From Unio delphinus (taxonomy: Eukaryota > Mollusca > Bivalvia > Unionida > Unionidae), in assembly GCA_029339505.1 (NCBI GenBank), contig JAQISU010000132.1, forward strand, positions 4,145,501-4,209,500: 64,000 nucleotides of DNA. The letters are read 5' to 3'. The position numbers and the translations under genes are program-made. This document shows positions 44,826 to 57,190 of the stretch, in pieces (the stretch's first letter is position 1; each line of letters starts with the position of its first letter). The notes below the pieces were generated by a model. That model did no database searches, was not told the origin of the DNA, and saw nothing but the letters and a program-made list of their open reading frames with translations.

Positions 44826-45463
44826 ATTGAATACAAGTATATTATGAACTATAATGAAATATATCACTATTGACAACATTGTATACAAGAAAATTATACA
44901 ATAGATCAATATATACAACATTATATACAAGTATATGATGAAATATACCAATATTAACAACATTGTATGCAAGGATACGATGAAATATATCAATATTAAT
45001 ACAATTGTATGCAAGGATAAGATGAAATATATCAATATTAAGAACATTGTATGCAAGGATAAGATGAAATATATCAATATTAAGAACATTGTATGCAAGG
45101 ATAAGATGAAATATATCAATATTAAGAACATTGTATGCAAGGATAAGATGAAATATATCAATATTAACAACATTGTATGCAAGGATACGATGAAATATAT
45201 CAATATTAATACAATTGTATGCAAGGATAAGATGAAATATATCAATATTAAGAACATTGTATGCAAGGATAAGATGAAATATATCAATATTAATACAATT
45301 GTATGCAAGGATACGATGAAATATATCAATATTAATACAATTGTATGCAAGGATAAGATGAAATATATCAATATTAATACAATTGTATGCAAGGATAAGA
45401 TGAAATATATCAATATTAATACAATTGTATGCAAGGATAAGATGAAATATATCAATATTAAGA
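44826..45463. repeat. 42-bp minisatellite, about 15 copies
   Basis: The unit contains GATGAAATATATCAATATTA and CATTGTATGCAAGGATAA with a 42-bp period, degenerate on the left side and regular from about 44,940. Because 42 is a multiple of three and the unit lacks stops in one frame per strand, both strands show frames above 200 codons. These are not considered genes. Confidence 0.95.
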
Positions 45464-46559
45464 TTCCGATTTGTTTCATCAAGATCATTATTAATAAATT
45501 ACACAAATTAATTTTTAATGACCCCATTCTGGTATGTCATATTAAAGAGTCTGGTAAATAAAGAATGCCGTGTTATTGTTTTGTGCCGTAACGAACATTG
45601 TTTTGCATTATCTCTACAGATGACTAATTGAAACAATATTTCGCCATGTTTTGAAAGCATGTTCTACAGAAAGAACGTTTGGAGCCTCGCCTGCATGTAT
45701 TCGTCTTATAAAATGTTTTGACTGGCATTTTCCTTTGTCTATCAAAACTTTGTATGTCATTGTAGTTTAGCCAGCACATAACATAAAATATGTGTTATCA
45801 TGAGTAAGGTATTGTTGACACTAGAATATTTAAGCTTATCTGTTTTGGCGTGATACCTATTTTCCTTTCTAATATTACCTCTTAATGTCAGATGCAACAC
45901 AATCAGTCATTTGTTGTATAGTTTAAAAATACAATTAAAATGGTTTTTATCTCAAAATGAAGTCACGAAAGAAAAATAACCTTCAAATTCAAAAGGAAAG
46001 GAATCCAATTAAATATATTGCTCTTCAAGATTTCAGGTGTATATACAATTGACATGTTGGTCCTACTTTAGGCAATCATGATTAAATATAAATACTTTGA
46101 TAAATGTACGCTTTTTGTACCTTATATAGCAAGCGCATTAAACGGCTTAATGGAAAAGGTCTATGTGCAAACAAAACACCAAGGTTACACGTTAGTTAGT
46201 TCGTACCAAACGTTTTCATGGTCAAGGTTAATGAGCCATCATCCACCAATGTAATATTTCATTTTCGTCATCTGGGGCATGGTCCATGTTCATTAATACA
46301 CCATACAAGGGCATGCACAATGGTTACACCTTTGTTTGCTAGCACCAATCTGAATGTACTGTCTTATATCATGTCAAAATAAATCGCATCTGCTGCAATA
46401 AGTCGCATTACCCATTTAATCTTCTCATCAATCTCTTTCAAGGCTGAGTTAAAATAATTAAACCTTTAATTTTCAAGCCCATAGATGGTCAGTATTTAAG
46501 ATTATTGTGCAATGCGTCTTCTCCTTGCTCCTGTCCTATGGATTAAATTCGTCCGATCA
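45464..46559. other. Host intergenic DNA, nothing recognised
   Basis: AT-rich, no gene-like frame. Confidence 0.5.
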
Positions 46560-47225
46560 TGGCGTTTATCTCCATTAGTGACACTGTTCAACCTGGCATG
46601 ACTGCGCTCAAAGACCGAAATGAGAGATCGAAGGTTATCAGGGAGATGTTCTTTTCTGATAACGCAGCTTTGGTGACCCACAACTATGATGCCATTTAGA
46701 GACCCCGTACTGTTTTAAGCAGTTCGGGCTAACAATAAGCCTTAAAAAGACAAACTTCAATATGTCACCACAGCCCTTTCAATCAAAGTCGATTTTGTCG
46801 CCCTGATAGCAGTCATCACTTATACTTACCTGGAATCAACCATCGGCGACACCCTCTCGCTCGATATGGAGCTGGACAGTAGGCATGCAAAGGCAAATGC
46901 TATCATGGCACGACTAACGAATAGCGTTGACGGAGCACACCAAGATCCCAAGATCCAAGTATACCAGGCGTGCTTTTTCAGCAGCCTTCTCATATAAGGA
47001 AATTAAACCTTAATCACCTACATGAGGCAAGAGCGCCTCTATAGTAATTCCTTCCATATACGATACCTAAAACGCATCCTAAACATCGGTTGGTAACACC
47101 GCTCCCAGACCGCGAGATACTGCAGCGTGCCAATATTCACAGCATGTACTCCCTGCTGAGTAAAACTCTCCTTCAATGGATGAGACACGTCCGACGCATG
47201 CAGGATTAAGGCTGCCTAAAGCCTG
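46560..47225 (+). pseudogene. Decayed reverse transcriptase C-terminal part (RTE/CR1-like)
   Basis: Across several frames the blocks of a non-LTR reverse transcriptase end appear in order. A REMFFSDNAALVTHNYDA-like block (near 46,645-46,697) corresponds to the catalytic FADD box, with the second Asp replaced by Asn. A YLPGI-like strand follows near 46,830, then the ACKGK/MARL region near 46,890. KIQVYQACF-like residues lie near 46,955-46,980, and the LLSKTLLQWMRHVRRMQD end lies near 47,155-47,210. The many frame changes and stops make it non-functional. It could belong to the same family as the endonuclease remnant at 21.3 kb. Confidence 0.8.
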
Positions 47226-47872
47226 CATTTGTCTAAATGCTGTTAATTAAATGCAAGTATTTGGTTGATATACGCTGCTAATTATTGCTTTGCATCGATG
47301 TATTAATTCCATAAATGACGCAGGCTATATACGTTACTGGTGCTTCAAGTGCTTTTTCTTTTTAACTATCGGTACTAAATCAGTTTACACAGCAACATTC
47401 AAACACTATGATAGTCCTTTGTGAAGTTTATGATACGCTGTCTATCCCGAGTGGTGATAAGTAGATTCACATTCCAATAGATATTGAAGATGGCTCAGTC
47501 AAATATGAACTTTGGGATAGACTGTTTGAGCAGAATGGTGATTTCGATGCTACTGGGGATACATGTTATAGTTTAATCTTTAAAATTTGCTGTTTTGAAT
47601 GAAGTGTTTAGGCGGAATAGTTATCAAACGTGCACTCAAGGACACATACTGTAGATAACTCATAAACCATTAAAATGAGAAGTTTTTTTTTTCCATTGAA
47701 ACACTACAAAGCACTCCTAACCATCTTGAGAGATCCCAAACCATCCCAGATCTCTTAAACATCCATACCTATCTGGTAACTATTGCATACCATATATAAA
47801 GAAACAATATTACGGTATAGTGCTATATACAAACGATTATATCAGTCTAATAGTTTACTCAAAAGGTGTAAT

Positions 47873-47875
<3 letters not shown>
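47226..47875. other. Host intergenic DNA, nothing recognised
   Basis: No gene or repeat recognised. Confidence 0.5.

Positions 47876-47930
<55 letters not shown>
47876..47930. repeat. (GA)n microsatellite
   Basis: About 55 bp of GA dinucleotide repeat. Confidence 0.97.
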
Positions 47931-47932
<2 letters not shown>

Positions 47933-49578
47933 GTCCATGTGATGTTTGGACATTTTGTTGATTAAGTCATTAGTGTTTCCTTACTTGAAGAAAAACCAAT
48001 ATACTAATTATATCAGGGCATAATGAACGTATCAATTTCATGTAAATATCATAAGTTTAGGATTGAGATCTAATACAACCACATGATCAAATCAAGTTTA
48101 AATCCGATTCCGGCACTTTTGTCAGAGATTGAGGAAAACAATGCATGGGACACATTATGTTGTTTCACACTGGTGTTCGGAGTAAGACACTATAAATTGT
48201 GGTATAATATTTATGATGTCAATACAGCAGATATATAACTTTGTTCTTGCAGTTAAAATCTGTTCATTGTATTATTCCTCGAACCTGTCAGCTGGAATTA
48301 TATATAACAAGTCTACGTATGGTTCAACAAATGAAATATGGCATGGTAAGCAAGTCCCACACAGACGAACGTTTTCCTACAGAATGGCATATCAATGGTA
48401 ATGCAGTCGTCTGATGTTTCTTAAAGCCGATCAATATATTTTAAAAGGAAATCTATTTTTCAGAATAAATCTGTATATAATTATTTACAATCGAGCAATG
48501 TAAAGATAAATAATGTGTTATCTTACCTGTTAATGGCGTGATATATATTTACATTTTTGGTGGTTGGGGCGTATCAAAGAGTTAGATATGCGGTAAGGTC
48601 TTCTAATAACGTACTCAAACTCTTTTATCTTCTATGTCAGTTGCGGTATTGTATCGAGTCATTGTGACAGCTTAAGTATAAGTCAAACGATTGTACATTG
48701 ATATGTCACGTGTTATCTTGACATACAAGGATATTAACAACAATGCTGACAATGTTAAGGTTATGATAATGGTGTTTTGTTTTGTTTCGTTGTTGCCATA
48801 TATCGGCTAACATTGGCTTCGGCATGCAACTGATAACATTATTATGTCTAACATTTCCACACTGATATGTTAGGAATATTTCCCGGTGAATGTTTCTTAG
48901 CGTCACATATCTTCTACATCCGTTGCTTTTTCAACCGTAACTTCGAGATAGAATTTGATGAGAATTCATGGTGTTCCCCTTCCGTTTGTACAACTGACAA
49001 ATGAGCCGCTCAGACACAATGAGAACTAACGAGTACCTCTTGTTTCACATTTTGCTAACAGTTTATTTAGGTATCCGAGGCATATAATTTCTACAATTAT
49101 AAATATTAAACACTTAAGTGTGAAACATCTTGCCTCCTAGTGAGAGTACCACTGTCCTAGTTAATATTATATACCCCTATATCGAAGTTAAATTAGTACT
49201 CACTGAAACAGAACTAGCTGAGTCGTAATTATCAAAGCAATGAAATGGTTTGCGTTGGTTACGTTTTGTACTGATAATGTAATGTAATTAAACACTGTTT
49301 GAAATGATTAATTTCAATTATGCAAGGTCAATTCAATGTTGGTATCAAATCACAGCAAATCACAGCAAATCAAAGAGGGAAGGGGAAGGTTTGTGTACTA
49401 AGTTAGCCAAAAAGATGTTGATCAGTTTCAAATGACCATTGTGGAGAGTGGACAGACTTTAATGGTTTAAACCATTTCAGAATATATGTTTTTGCGGATG
49501 AAAGCCCGTATCCAGGTCTAACCACATTTCAAATATATACCCTTGACTATCAATTTTAATCTGACAATTTAGACTACA
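47931..49578. other. Host intergenic DNA, nothing recognised
   Basis: AT-rich. The short frames near 48,213 and 48,706 show no recognisable motif. Confidence 0.5.
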
Positions 49579-50985
49579 AATGGCAACTACAGACCCACCA
49601 AGTCTGATGAACGCCAGAAATGTTTACAATAACATTTTTAACCCGTTGCATATGGCGAGCAAATTGATGTTTATGCGCTAGCGAGTACGGTAAATGAAAT
49701 AAACAAAATTGAAAAGCTTAAACGGCGCAAATGTAATGTTCACAGATAACGAGGACAACTATGTACATGCAATGGGAATGAGCGGACCTCATTTTAAACA
49801 CTATCAAAGATTTCTTTGTGATTAACAAATATTGTCATCATGATTGCTGTAGTAAAGAACAAGGAAACGTAAAAAAAAATATTTCTTAAATATTACGTTG
49901 CTTTAGCAAAGCAAATAAAACACGGTTTTCATCAACATAATAAATCTGATTAAAGCTCTAGCTTATGCTGGAAGAGAAAACGTGAGCAAGAACGAATAAG
50001 AGATAAACATGATGCCGTAGACAAAATAGCTGACTAAATAAAAGTAAAGCAGTCAAAACACGTAAAATGGAAAAACTGTGATATTTTGCGAATTTGGTCT
50101 GAATTATCATGTTAAAAGACGTTGCTCAAAATTTTAGACGAACGGGCTGATGCAGATCTTCTAACAAATACATACGCTAACGCGTTATTACCCATGTTTA
50201 ATTGCACTGATTTTGGTGATGAAAATATTATATTTGATCCTATGTGTGATCAAATTATTTTCAACAAATCCCTAAACGCAATTGCGGATATGGCGTATGT
50301 GGTTGATTCGATGAGTATTTTGGAAAAAGTTTTATTTTCGATAAAATTGAATCAGCAAGAATTTAAAGAAAATTGTATTTGTACTACGATATTATTGAAG
50401 GTAAACATACTCTACTGCCAAAGCTATAAGGCTCTAGACAACGGATGTTACATGAATATTACAACGAGATTTAGAAACTAATAACACGACGGTTTTTGAG
50501 ATTAATGGAGAAGATTATTTTGTTACATGGGAAGGATAGTAACAAAATATGGCGCCATGCAAGGAATGCTACAAAATATTTGCAATTCTTAGAAGACACT
50601 TCACTCTCAAAGATCCTGGTTTGGATCAGATTAATGAATTATTAAGTTGTTTGATGCAACAGAAAAAAGGTAACGATATTACCGAAATAAAACTACGATA
50701 TAACACATACATCTGGTTGGGAACGCACGATGTTATAAAAATATACCAGATAGTTTGATTCATCATCTGCTTTATATGACAAGCAAAAGGTTTCTTTGTG
50801 ATAAAAAACCCGAAACGTTTCGTCCACTTCTTGAAGAAAGTTCTTGATGCGCTAATGCAATATTACAAAGACTACCACAATAAACTGTTGTGTCTAAAAC
50901 AAACTATACAACTGATACGGCAGAATCTTGCGATTGACATCGTATATTCCAGTTGCTTTAATGAGTTAGAATATAATTTCTAGCG
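49579..50985 (+). pseudogene. Decayed unidentified coding region, about 1.4 kb
   Basis: A series of protein-like segments lies on the + strand in changing frames. One starts at the ATG near 49,579 (MATTDPPSLMNARN). Another is near 49,730-49,800 (FTDNEDNYVHAMGMSG). A long one runs from about 49,990 to 50,481 with two in-frame stops (50,034 and 50,113), including NTYANALLPMFNCTDFGDE. Later segments are TTVFEINGEDYFVTWEG near 50,485-50,536, NELLSCLMQQKK near 50,634, and IPDSLIHHLL followed by VLDALMQYYKDYHNKLL to 50,983. Composition is protein-like and less repetitive than the flanks. I do not recognise the family. It may be a retro-copied gene, a viral insertion or a lost host exon. Confidence 0.45.
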
Positions 50986-52622
50986 GAACTTCGTTAAAGC
51001 AGTTCTTTTAGTTAATATCCGGTGTTGGTGTATCGTTGACTGCCGCGTGTAAGAAAATCTAACCGCGACGTGAGACGAAAGATGTGCGTGTAAAAAAGGT
51101 TACTTAATCAAATACAGTCTTACTTGAGAGTTTCGGATAATTGATGGTATGTTAACTGACATCTTGCCCATGCGCGTTGAAAAATACGAAAATCGTAACC
51201 AAACACAATATCAAGTAGAATGTGTTCGCTCTAGTAAATCGGATCTGCATCAAGTTCGAAATTTTATCTCAACCTTAGAATAGCAATAAACAAAATTACT
51301 GATTTAGCAAACATGAGACAATTATACGGTAGCAAAGAGAATAGGGGTTGTTTCTGGCCCATACATATCATAGAACAAACAATATGGGTCGGGTTTAGGA
51401 TCTGACCGTTAATATTTGTATTTGTCCGGAGAAAATAAAGATAATTGAGCCAGAAATCCCTTTGAAATTTACTACTATAGGAATGCAGTTGTAGCGGAAT
51501 GTTACTGAACATGTATGCGACTATCGGACATGTTAGGTATACAGGTGTCACTATACGACGAAATGTCTTATTCTTTATAGTTTGTCACTGTGAGAAAGGT
51601 GTCCAATTCATTTTGTTTGATTCGGGCTGGAAAATATATTTCCCTATTCACTGACTGTTATGGAACTTGCAGTCCTTTGCTTAGCCACACAATTATTTCA
51701 CTCAGCCCGTTTCCATGAAAATGCCACTCTCGCAGAAAGTATCCTTTTCCTGTTATATTTTATTACTTTTAAGCCTTTTGTTTCTCGTGAAATGCATGCT
51801 CTATGAAATATGTATCCAGCAAATAAACTGAATCAAGATATCAGTTTTAACAACAACATTATTTATACTAACATTAAAACTGCAGTGCCAATTTATGTTG
51901 CATATTTAAGAGACAAACATATTGTATCAATCCTTTCTGATAATAAGTCCTTTGTCACGGCTTATTTTAGTATCAAGCCTTATTGATACTAATTCTTTTG
52001 TTACCATTTATCTTTATATCAAGCCTTATTTATACAAAGTCCTTTGATCGTTTATCTTTTTGTATAGGGAGCATTCATAAATCAATTGGTTGAATGTCTG
52101 ACTTGTAATCTATTGGTAACGCGTTAGACACTCGCACTGGGCAGCCAGATACGGAATGTTATGGCGTGTCTTTGAGAAATTTACGTAGCTAACTGTTCCT
52201 TGGCACGACATAGCCAAACATTTGATCAAAGTGCCGTTTAACCAGCAAAACATAAAATACAAATATCTTTCTATGTTAAATATGTTTTAATGCCGATTAA
52301 GTTGTAATACGTGGTCTGTTAGTAGAAGAAACTTCAGAACAGAGATGATACCGCCATACAATGTGACATACGACTGACTTTTACAAATAACGGCTCAGAG
52401 AATCAGACTCTGAACCGCAGACACCACATACGAACCTTTTAATACATCAACGCTGTATCTGGCTCTAAAACTAGTTTCTATTATTTCATTTTATATTATA
52501 ATTCTATACATTCTGGTAAATTGATAAATAGGTCTGCTGTGGTTGTTTTTTGCAGTGGTCCAGCTAAGGCCATTCGATCGTCCGCTATAGCTGCAATGTT
52601 TATGTGTGTTCTGACAATCACT
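50986..52622. other. Host intergenic DNA, nothing recognised
   Basis: A 95-codon minus frame at 51,264-51,551 has a hydrophobic composition but no recognisable domain. Around 51,940-52,045 a TATCAAGCCTTATT motif recurs two to three times at about 58-bp spacing. Confidence 0.5.
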
Positions 52623-52649
52623 TATTATTATTATTATTATTATTACTAT

Positions 52650-52685
<36 letters not shown>
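52623..52685. repeat. Trinucleotide repeat (TTA)n-(GTA)n
   Basis: TTA repeats to about 52,650 change into GTA repeats to about 52,685. Confidence 0.95.
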
Positions 52686-53612
52686 AATTTTAAAACAACT
52701 TTTGCCAATGTCCTATTTTGGATGAATACTTTACGATTAGTAGCAAATCGATAATCCCTAACCCCAATCACTGGAAATAATATATGTGGTTAGATATAAA
52801 CAAAAATCAATGAAATCTATAATTCTCAAAGTTCATACTAAGAACATACTTCTATAACTGTTCGAAAGAAATCACTCATTTAATTTACCTAAACTTACCA
52901 CTTTCATGCCGTATATAGAATCAAATAACAGAGATATTAAATTTGTAACTGACACAAAATAAGGAACCTATACCTGTTTCCAAAATAAAGAGTATTTTCA
53001 CAATAAACGTAACGAAATTATATACCCCAATCATCCACCTTGTTATTCAAGTCACAATTGACAAATATGACACATTTAAAGCATGATTAAATTACATATT
53101 TAAACATTTTTCGAATACATCACTGTTTATGTCCACGTAGGTAGTGAATGATTTAACATACTGTAGTCAGCAATACAATTTAAGTACGTCATTTATACAT
53201 ATAAAGCGTATTTTACAATATGGCCGAGGGACGACCGTATAGTCTTTAATATAAAAATGTTCGATATAAGCAACCTGATCTACCGTATAACTTTATAACA
53301 AAATATCCATAGTAAAATCCCTTCGTCAATCCTTAATACTAAAGGTGACATGTTACTGAAATAGTCACATGTGGAACATTGACCTATGGTGGATATTTAA
53401 TATAACACTGCTTATATAGGTTGAACAGGAGTTAAGACGGAGACTATTATAATATAACAGTATTAAAAATATTATTTTGCTATTTAAAAGACATTTATCG
53501 AATTTTGTTTTAGGTTAATCCGTTATAACCGAAAATTATTGAAAGTTTGGACACACATCGATATACTCTTAAATAGGTAGACCGAAATCTATATGGTATT
53601 ATGCCACAATTA
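52686..53612. other. Host intergenic DNA, nothing recognised
   Basis: Strongly AT-rich, without a gene-like frame. Confidence 0.5.
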
Positions 53613-53890
53613 TTAGCACTAGACTGAAATCAGCATTACCTGATGCAAATTAAAATAGAACTAGACTGAAATCAACATTACCTGATGCAAATTGAAATAG
53701 CACTAAACTGAAATCAACATTACCTGGTGCAAATTGAAATAGCACTAAACTGAAATCAACATTACCTGGCGCAAATTGAAATAGAACTAGACTGAAATCA
53801 ACATTACCTGATGCAAATTGAAATAGCACTAAACTGAAATCAACATTACCTGGTGCAAATTGAAATAGCACTAAACTGAAATCATCATTA
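53613..53890. repeat. 42-bp minisatellite, about 6.5 copies
   Basis: A unit with ACTGAAATCAACATTACCTG and CAAATTGAAATAGCACTA repeats with a 42-bp period. It is unrelated in sequence to the 42-bp array at 44.8 kb. A minus frame of 73 codons runs through it and is a by-product. Confidence 0.95.
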
Positions 53891-55127
53891 CCAACTCTTG
53901 ACCCCCAATGTTATAATTAGGACATACTGAGCGAAGAAACAAAGGAATACCGTATAATATTATACACCCTCCTACCACCGTAATTATAATGATTTAAGAA
54001 GACGTTTCCATCACAGTTAGTTTTATAATTTGCTACTACTAAACATTGGGTCAACAGATGTCCTTACAATCAAATGCTCAGCCCTCGTTTCATGCGGAAT
54101 GTATGCAAAGTTTTAATTTTAAAAAAAACAGCAGACAACCGAAATAAAGACTTGACGATTTTATATCCGTTCACATAAAATCTTTGATATAGCACATATT
54201 TATCTATCTCATAATAAAACTCACTGTGGAGAAGAATTCACTTCATTGCACTACACCCCGTACCAAATACAGTCAGTGGTCAATATAGAAAATTAATCGG
54301 GGTGTTGTTCTTTGCTTTTGGTTCTTGGATGATGATATTAGAGGTAATGTTTTTTCATCTGCTTCTTTTTAATCAGACTGTGAATTCGATAATTTAGTTC
54401 TCTTCCATGAGTTAGTTGGGGGGTGGATGTTTAGTCCGCTTTGGACGCTTCGCAATAGGTCACGTTTATGTGATTTAAATAACCTAATTTACATATTTGA
54501 CAGATGTATATCTAAACATCAGCCTTTTGCTTTATTGGTACCATACTCTTTCATACAGGTGATACTATCTTCTCATATTTCATTACCTCGCTGCTTTAAC
54601 TATTGAAAACTCCTAATAAAGTGTGTGTTCGTCTATAATTTAGATCCAACACTATATTTAAATATCTTGACCTTTCATTTTACAATATCCAAAATAGCTG
54701 TTCAGATTTCACCTGTCATGTCAGTATTTATGTCTTTAAAATCTATTGAATGGCAGTGACTATACCAAGTATGGCATTATTCCTATTTATGATTAGCATT
54801 GGAGCAAATGGTACCAATTTTACAGTAATGAACACATCCCAAATCAAGCTTTCCAGTATATGCGACAACCCTTGCTGGATTGACATACACATAACAAATC
54901 GGATTCCACAGTGTGAGGCAACCTATGGCATGGCGACGAGCACATCTCATATAAAAAAAATTCCCAGTAAACACGACAATAAATATTGAACCGAATTTTT
55001 TCCATCATTAAATTTATTAAAAAACGCATAGTTTAATTAGGATTTTCTTGATTAAAATTCTTTAAAACAAAGATGGGACAAATAAAGGAAACGACATAGC
55101 CAAATAGGTTAATGTACATCGTACTAG
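53891..55127. other. Host intergenic DNA, nothing recognised
   Basis: AT-rich. Short frames near 54,750-55,029 overlap on both strands without recognisable motifs. Confidence 0.5.
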
Positions 55128-55272
55128 ACGTATATATATATACATACATACATACATACATACATACATACATACATACATACATACATACATACATACA
55201 TACATACATACAAACATACATACATACATACATACATACATACATACATACATACATACATACATACATACA

Positions 55273-55302
<30 letters not shown>
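55128..55302. repeat. (TACA)n tetranucleotide repeat
   Basis: An almost perfect TACA repeat of about 165 bp, preceded by a short TA tract. The open frames on both strands here are repeat by-products. Confidence 0.97.
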
Positions 55303-55304
<2 letters not shown>

Positions 55305-55389
55305 CATGCGGGTACATACAAACACACAGACAGAAACACAGATTTCGATGTATGCAAGCATAAATACATCAAAGCACGCACACACAAAC

Positions 55390-55506
55390 ACTCACATACA
55401 TACATGCATGCATACACACATACATACATACATACATACATACATACATACATACATACATACATACATACATACATGCAGACACACAGACAGACAGACA
55501 GACATT
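55390..55506. repeat. Second (TACA)n tract followed by (CAGA)n
   Basis: TACATACATGCATG- and TACA-type repeats to about 55,477, then CAGA repeats to about 55,504. Confidence 0.95.
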
Positions 55507-56437
55507 ATACATGCATGTATATTGGAGTCCTTTTTGCTGTCTTCTTTATTTTTAAAGTTTTTCTTCAGGATTTGTCGAATTCCAAAGCAGAGGTCAGTAT
55601 AATTCAAGTTCTCGTTTTACCAGATTACAAACATATCATAATGTAAAATTAATTCGCCATTATAATTACATTTATACCTCGATGTAATTTTACTTCCCCG
55701 TTTATCATATAAATATATTTAGAACACATTGTCTAATTAAGTTGCCATTTACCAAATAATAACTTGGTAACTTCAATGTAAAAGTGTGTCATCATGTACC
55801 AGATAATTACATCTAGATCACAACATAAACTTAGATCATCATTTACCTGATTATTAGATATAATTCCTAAATACTCACTGAAAACCAATTTAATTTTGTT
55901 CTATTAAGCATAATGTATTTATGAACAGTACCATTATCAATGCCTTGCAAAGGAAACTGCGTTTCATTGTTCAGTCATGATAACTTTGATTTTGTCATCT
56001 TGCGACCTCCAATCTATTATTCCAAACCCACTCGCTATTATTCCACAAAGACATTCATAACAAACGAGCTACAATTTTCATGGACATATGGGCATCATTA
56101 GTCCCGCTGTCATGGACAGATTCATTGCAGAATCCCGCTATGTAATATACAAATGAATTTATTATATTGTAACACTAACTTATGGAGAGACAATTTTATA
56201 GTCACGACTTTATCGAAATCGGCTTGAAATTATAAGAGGTGTTTAAATCAAAGTCCTATAAATAAGGGTTCCATCAGTACAAACAATTAATACAGTTTAT
56301 TACATTTGCGTGTTTTTCACACAAATCACTCCCTTATGCGCCCTTATTTTGCTGTTTTGTCTCCATGAAATTGGTCAGGACTTCGATTAGAGCTGGACGC
56401 TATCTCTTAGAGATTAAAAGTCAATGAAGAGACCATG
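55507..56437. other. Host intergenic DNA, nothing recognised
   Basis: No gene or repeat recognised. Confidence 0.5.
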
Positions 56438-57190
56438 TCAAAGATTATTAACGTGGTAGGTACTTTCCCAACTGTATACGTAAAATCTTCTTAAATCACT
56501 TGCTTCACCAGACGTCCTGTATATAGCCGCAAATATCTCGAACTCCTCTATACGAATGTATATCCAAGTGTTCCAGAGTATGCATCGGACACATCGCATC
56601 TGAAAGGCAATTGGTCTTTTTTCATGTGAGGTGTACATTGTCATGGTTTCCTTGGCATAAAGGAGAGTGCTTTGCACTCAGGCACGGTTCACAGAGATCT
56701 TAGTGCTCAGGATTAGCATACTGACACTCATTGCGACAATCTGAAGAGAGCTGAGTTGTTGATGGATTTTCAAGCGGCTTATATCAGCATAGAGCGATGT
56801 GTTCTTTGTGATGTTAGAACCGAGGTAAGTAATCTGATTGATTACTTCATATACTGAGCAATCGTACTGCACTGTGCTTTTCATGTCATTGTGGAAGGAC
56901 TGGATCATGCTTAGCAGCTTTGAAGGGCATTCAGGATTGTGAAGAGTCCGTCCCTGCTGACCAGATAGTACGCCTTGGTGAGGTGTATACAAGTGAGGAA
57001 GAGGGGATTGTGTTGTTTTCTACGTTTTTCCTGTAGTTGCCTGACGGAGAGGAATGTTTATGGTGGACCTCTCTTCGCGGAACCCGCACTGAGACTTTGC
57101 ATACATTCTGCCATCAAGCGTCTGCAGTCTGTTCAGGATGAAGCGTTAGAAGACTTTAAACACGATGCTAAGAAAAGATATGCCCCTATA
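56438..57190 (-). pseudogene. Reverse transcriptase remnant with internal deletion (RTE/CR1-like)
   Basis: On the minus strand the order is SQCGFREERSTINI (near 57,060-57,105), LTKAYYLVSRDGLF (near 56,960-57,000, matching the usual LTKAFD strand with the catalytic Asp replaced by Tyr), then PSKLLSMIQSFHNDM (near 56,880-56,930). It then jumps directly to ITYLGSNITKNTSL (near 56,800-56,840) and ends with FQMRCVRCILW (56,570-56,610). The segment between the fingers and the thumb, including the FADD box, is deleted without a stop at the junction. Frame changes on both sides make it dead. Confidence 0.8.

Noticed and set aside
44808..45561. Two overlapping frames of 239 and 208 codons
   Set aside because: Both arise from the 42-bp repeat, which has no stops in one phase per strand. 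Low complexity, no start context, no family.
51264..51551. 95-codon minus frame with hydrophobic stretches
   Set aside because: No motif, no homologous pattern, and of a length expected by chance in this region.
53650..53871. Repetitive 73-codon minus frame
   Set aside because: By-product of the 42-bp minisatellite.
55033..55646. Several Tyr/His/Thr or Met-Tyr-Val-Cys repeat frames
   Set aside because: Translations of TACA repeats in all phases.
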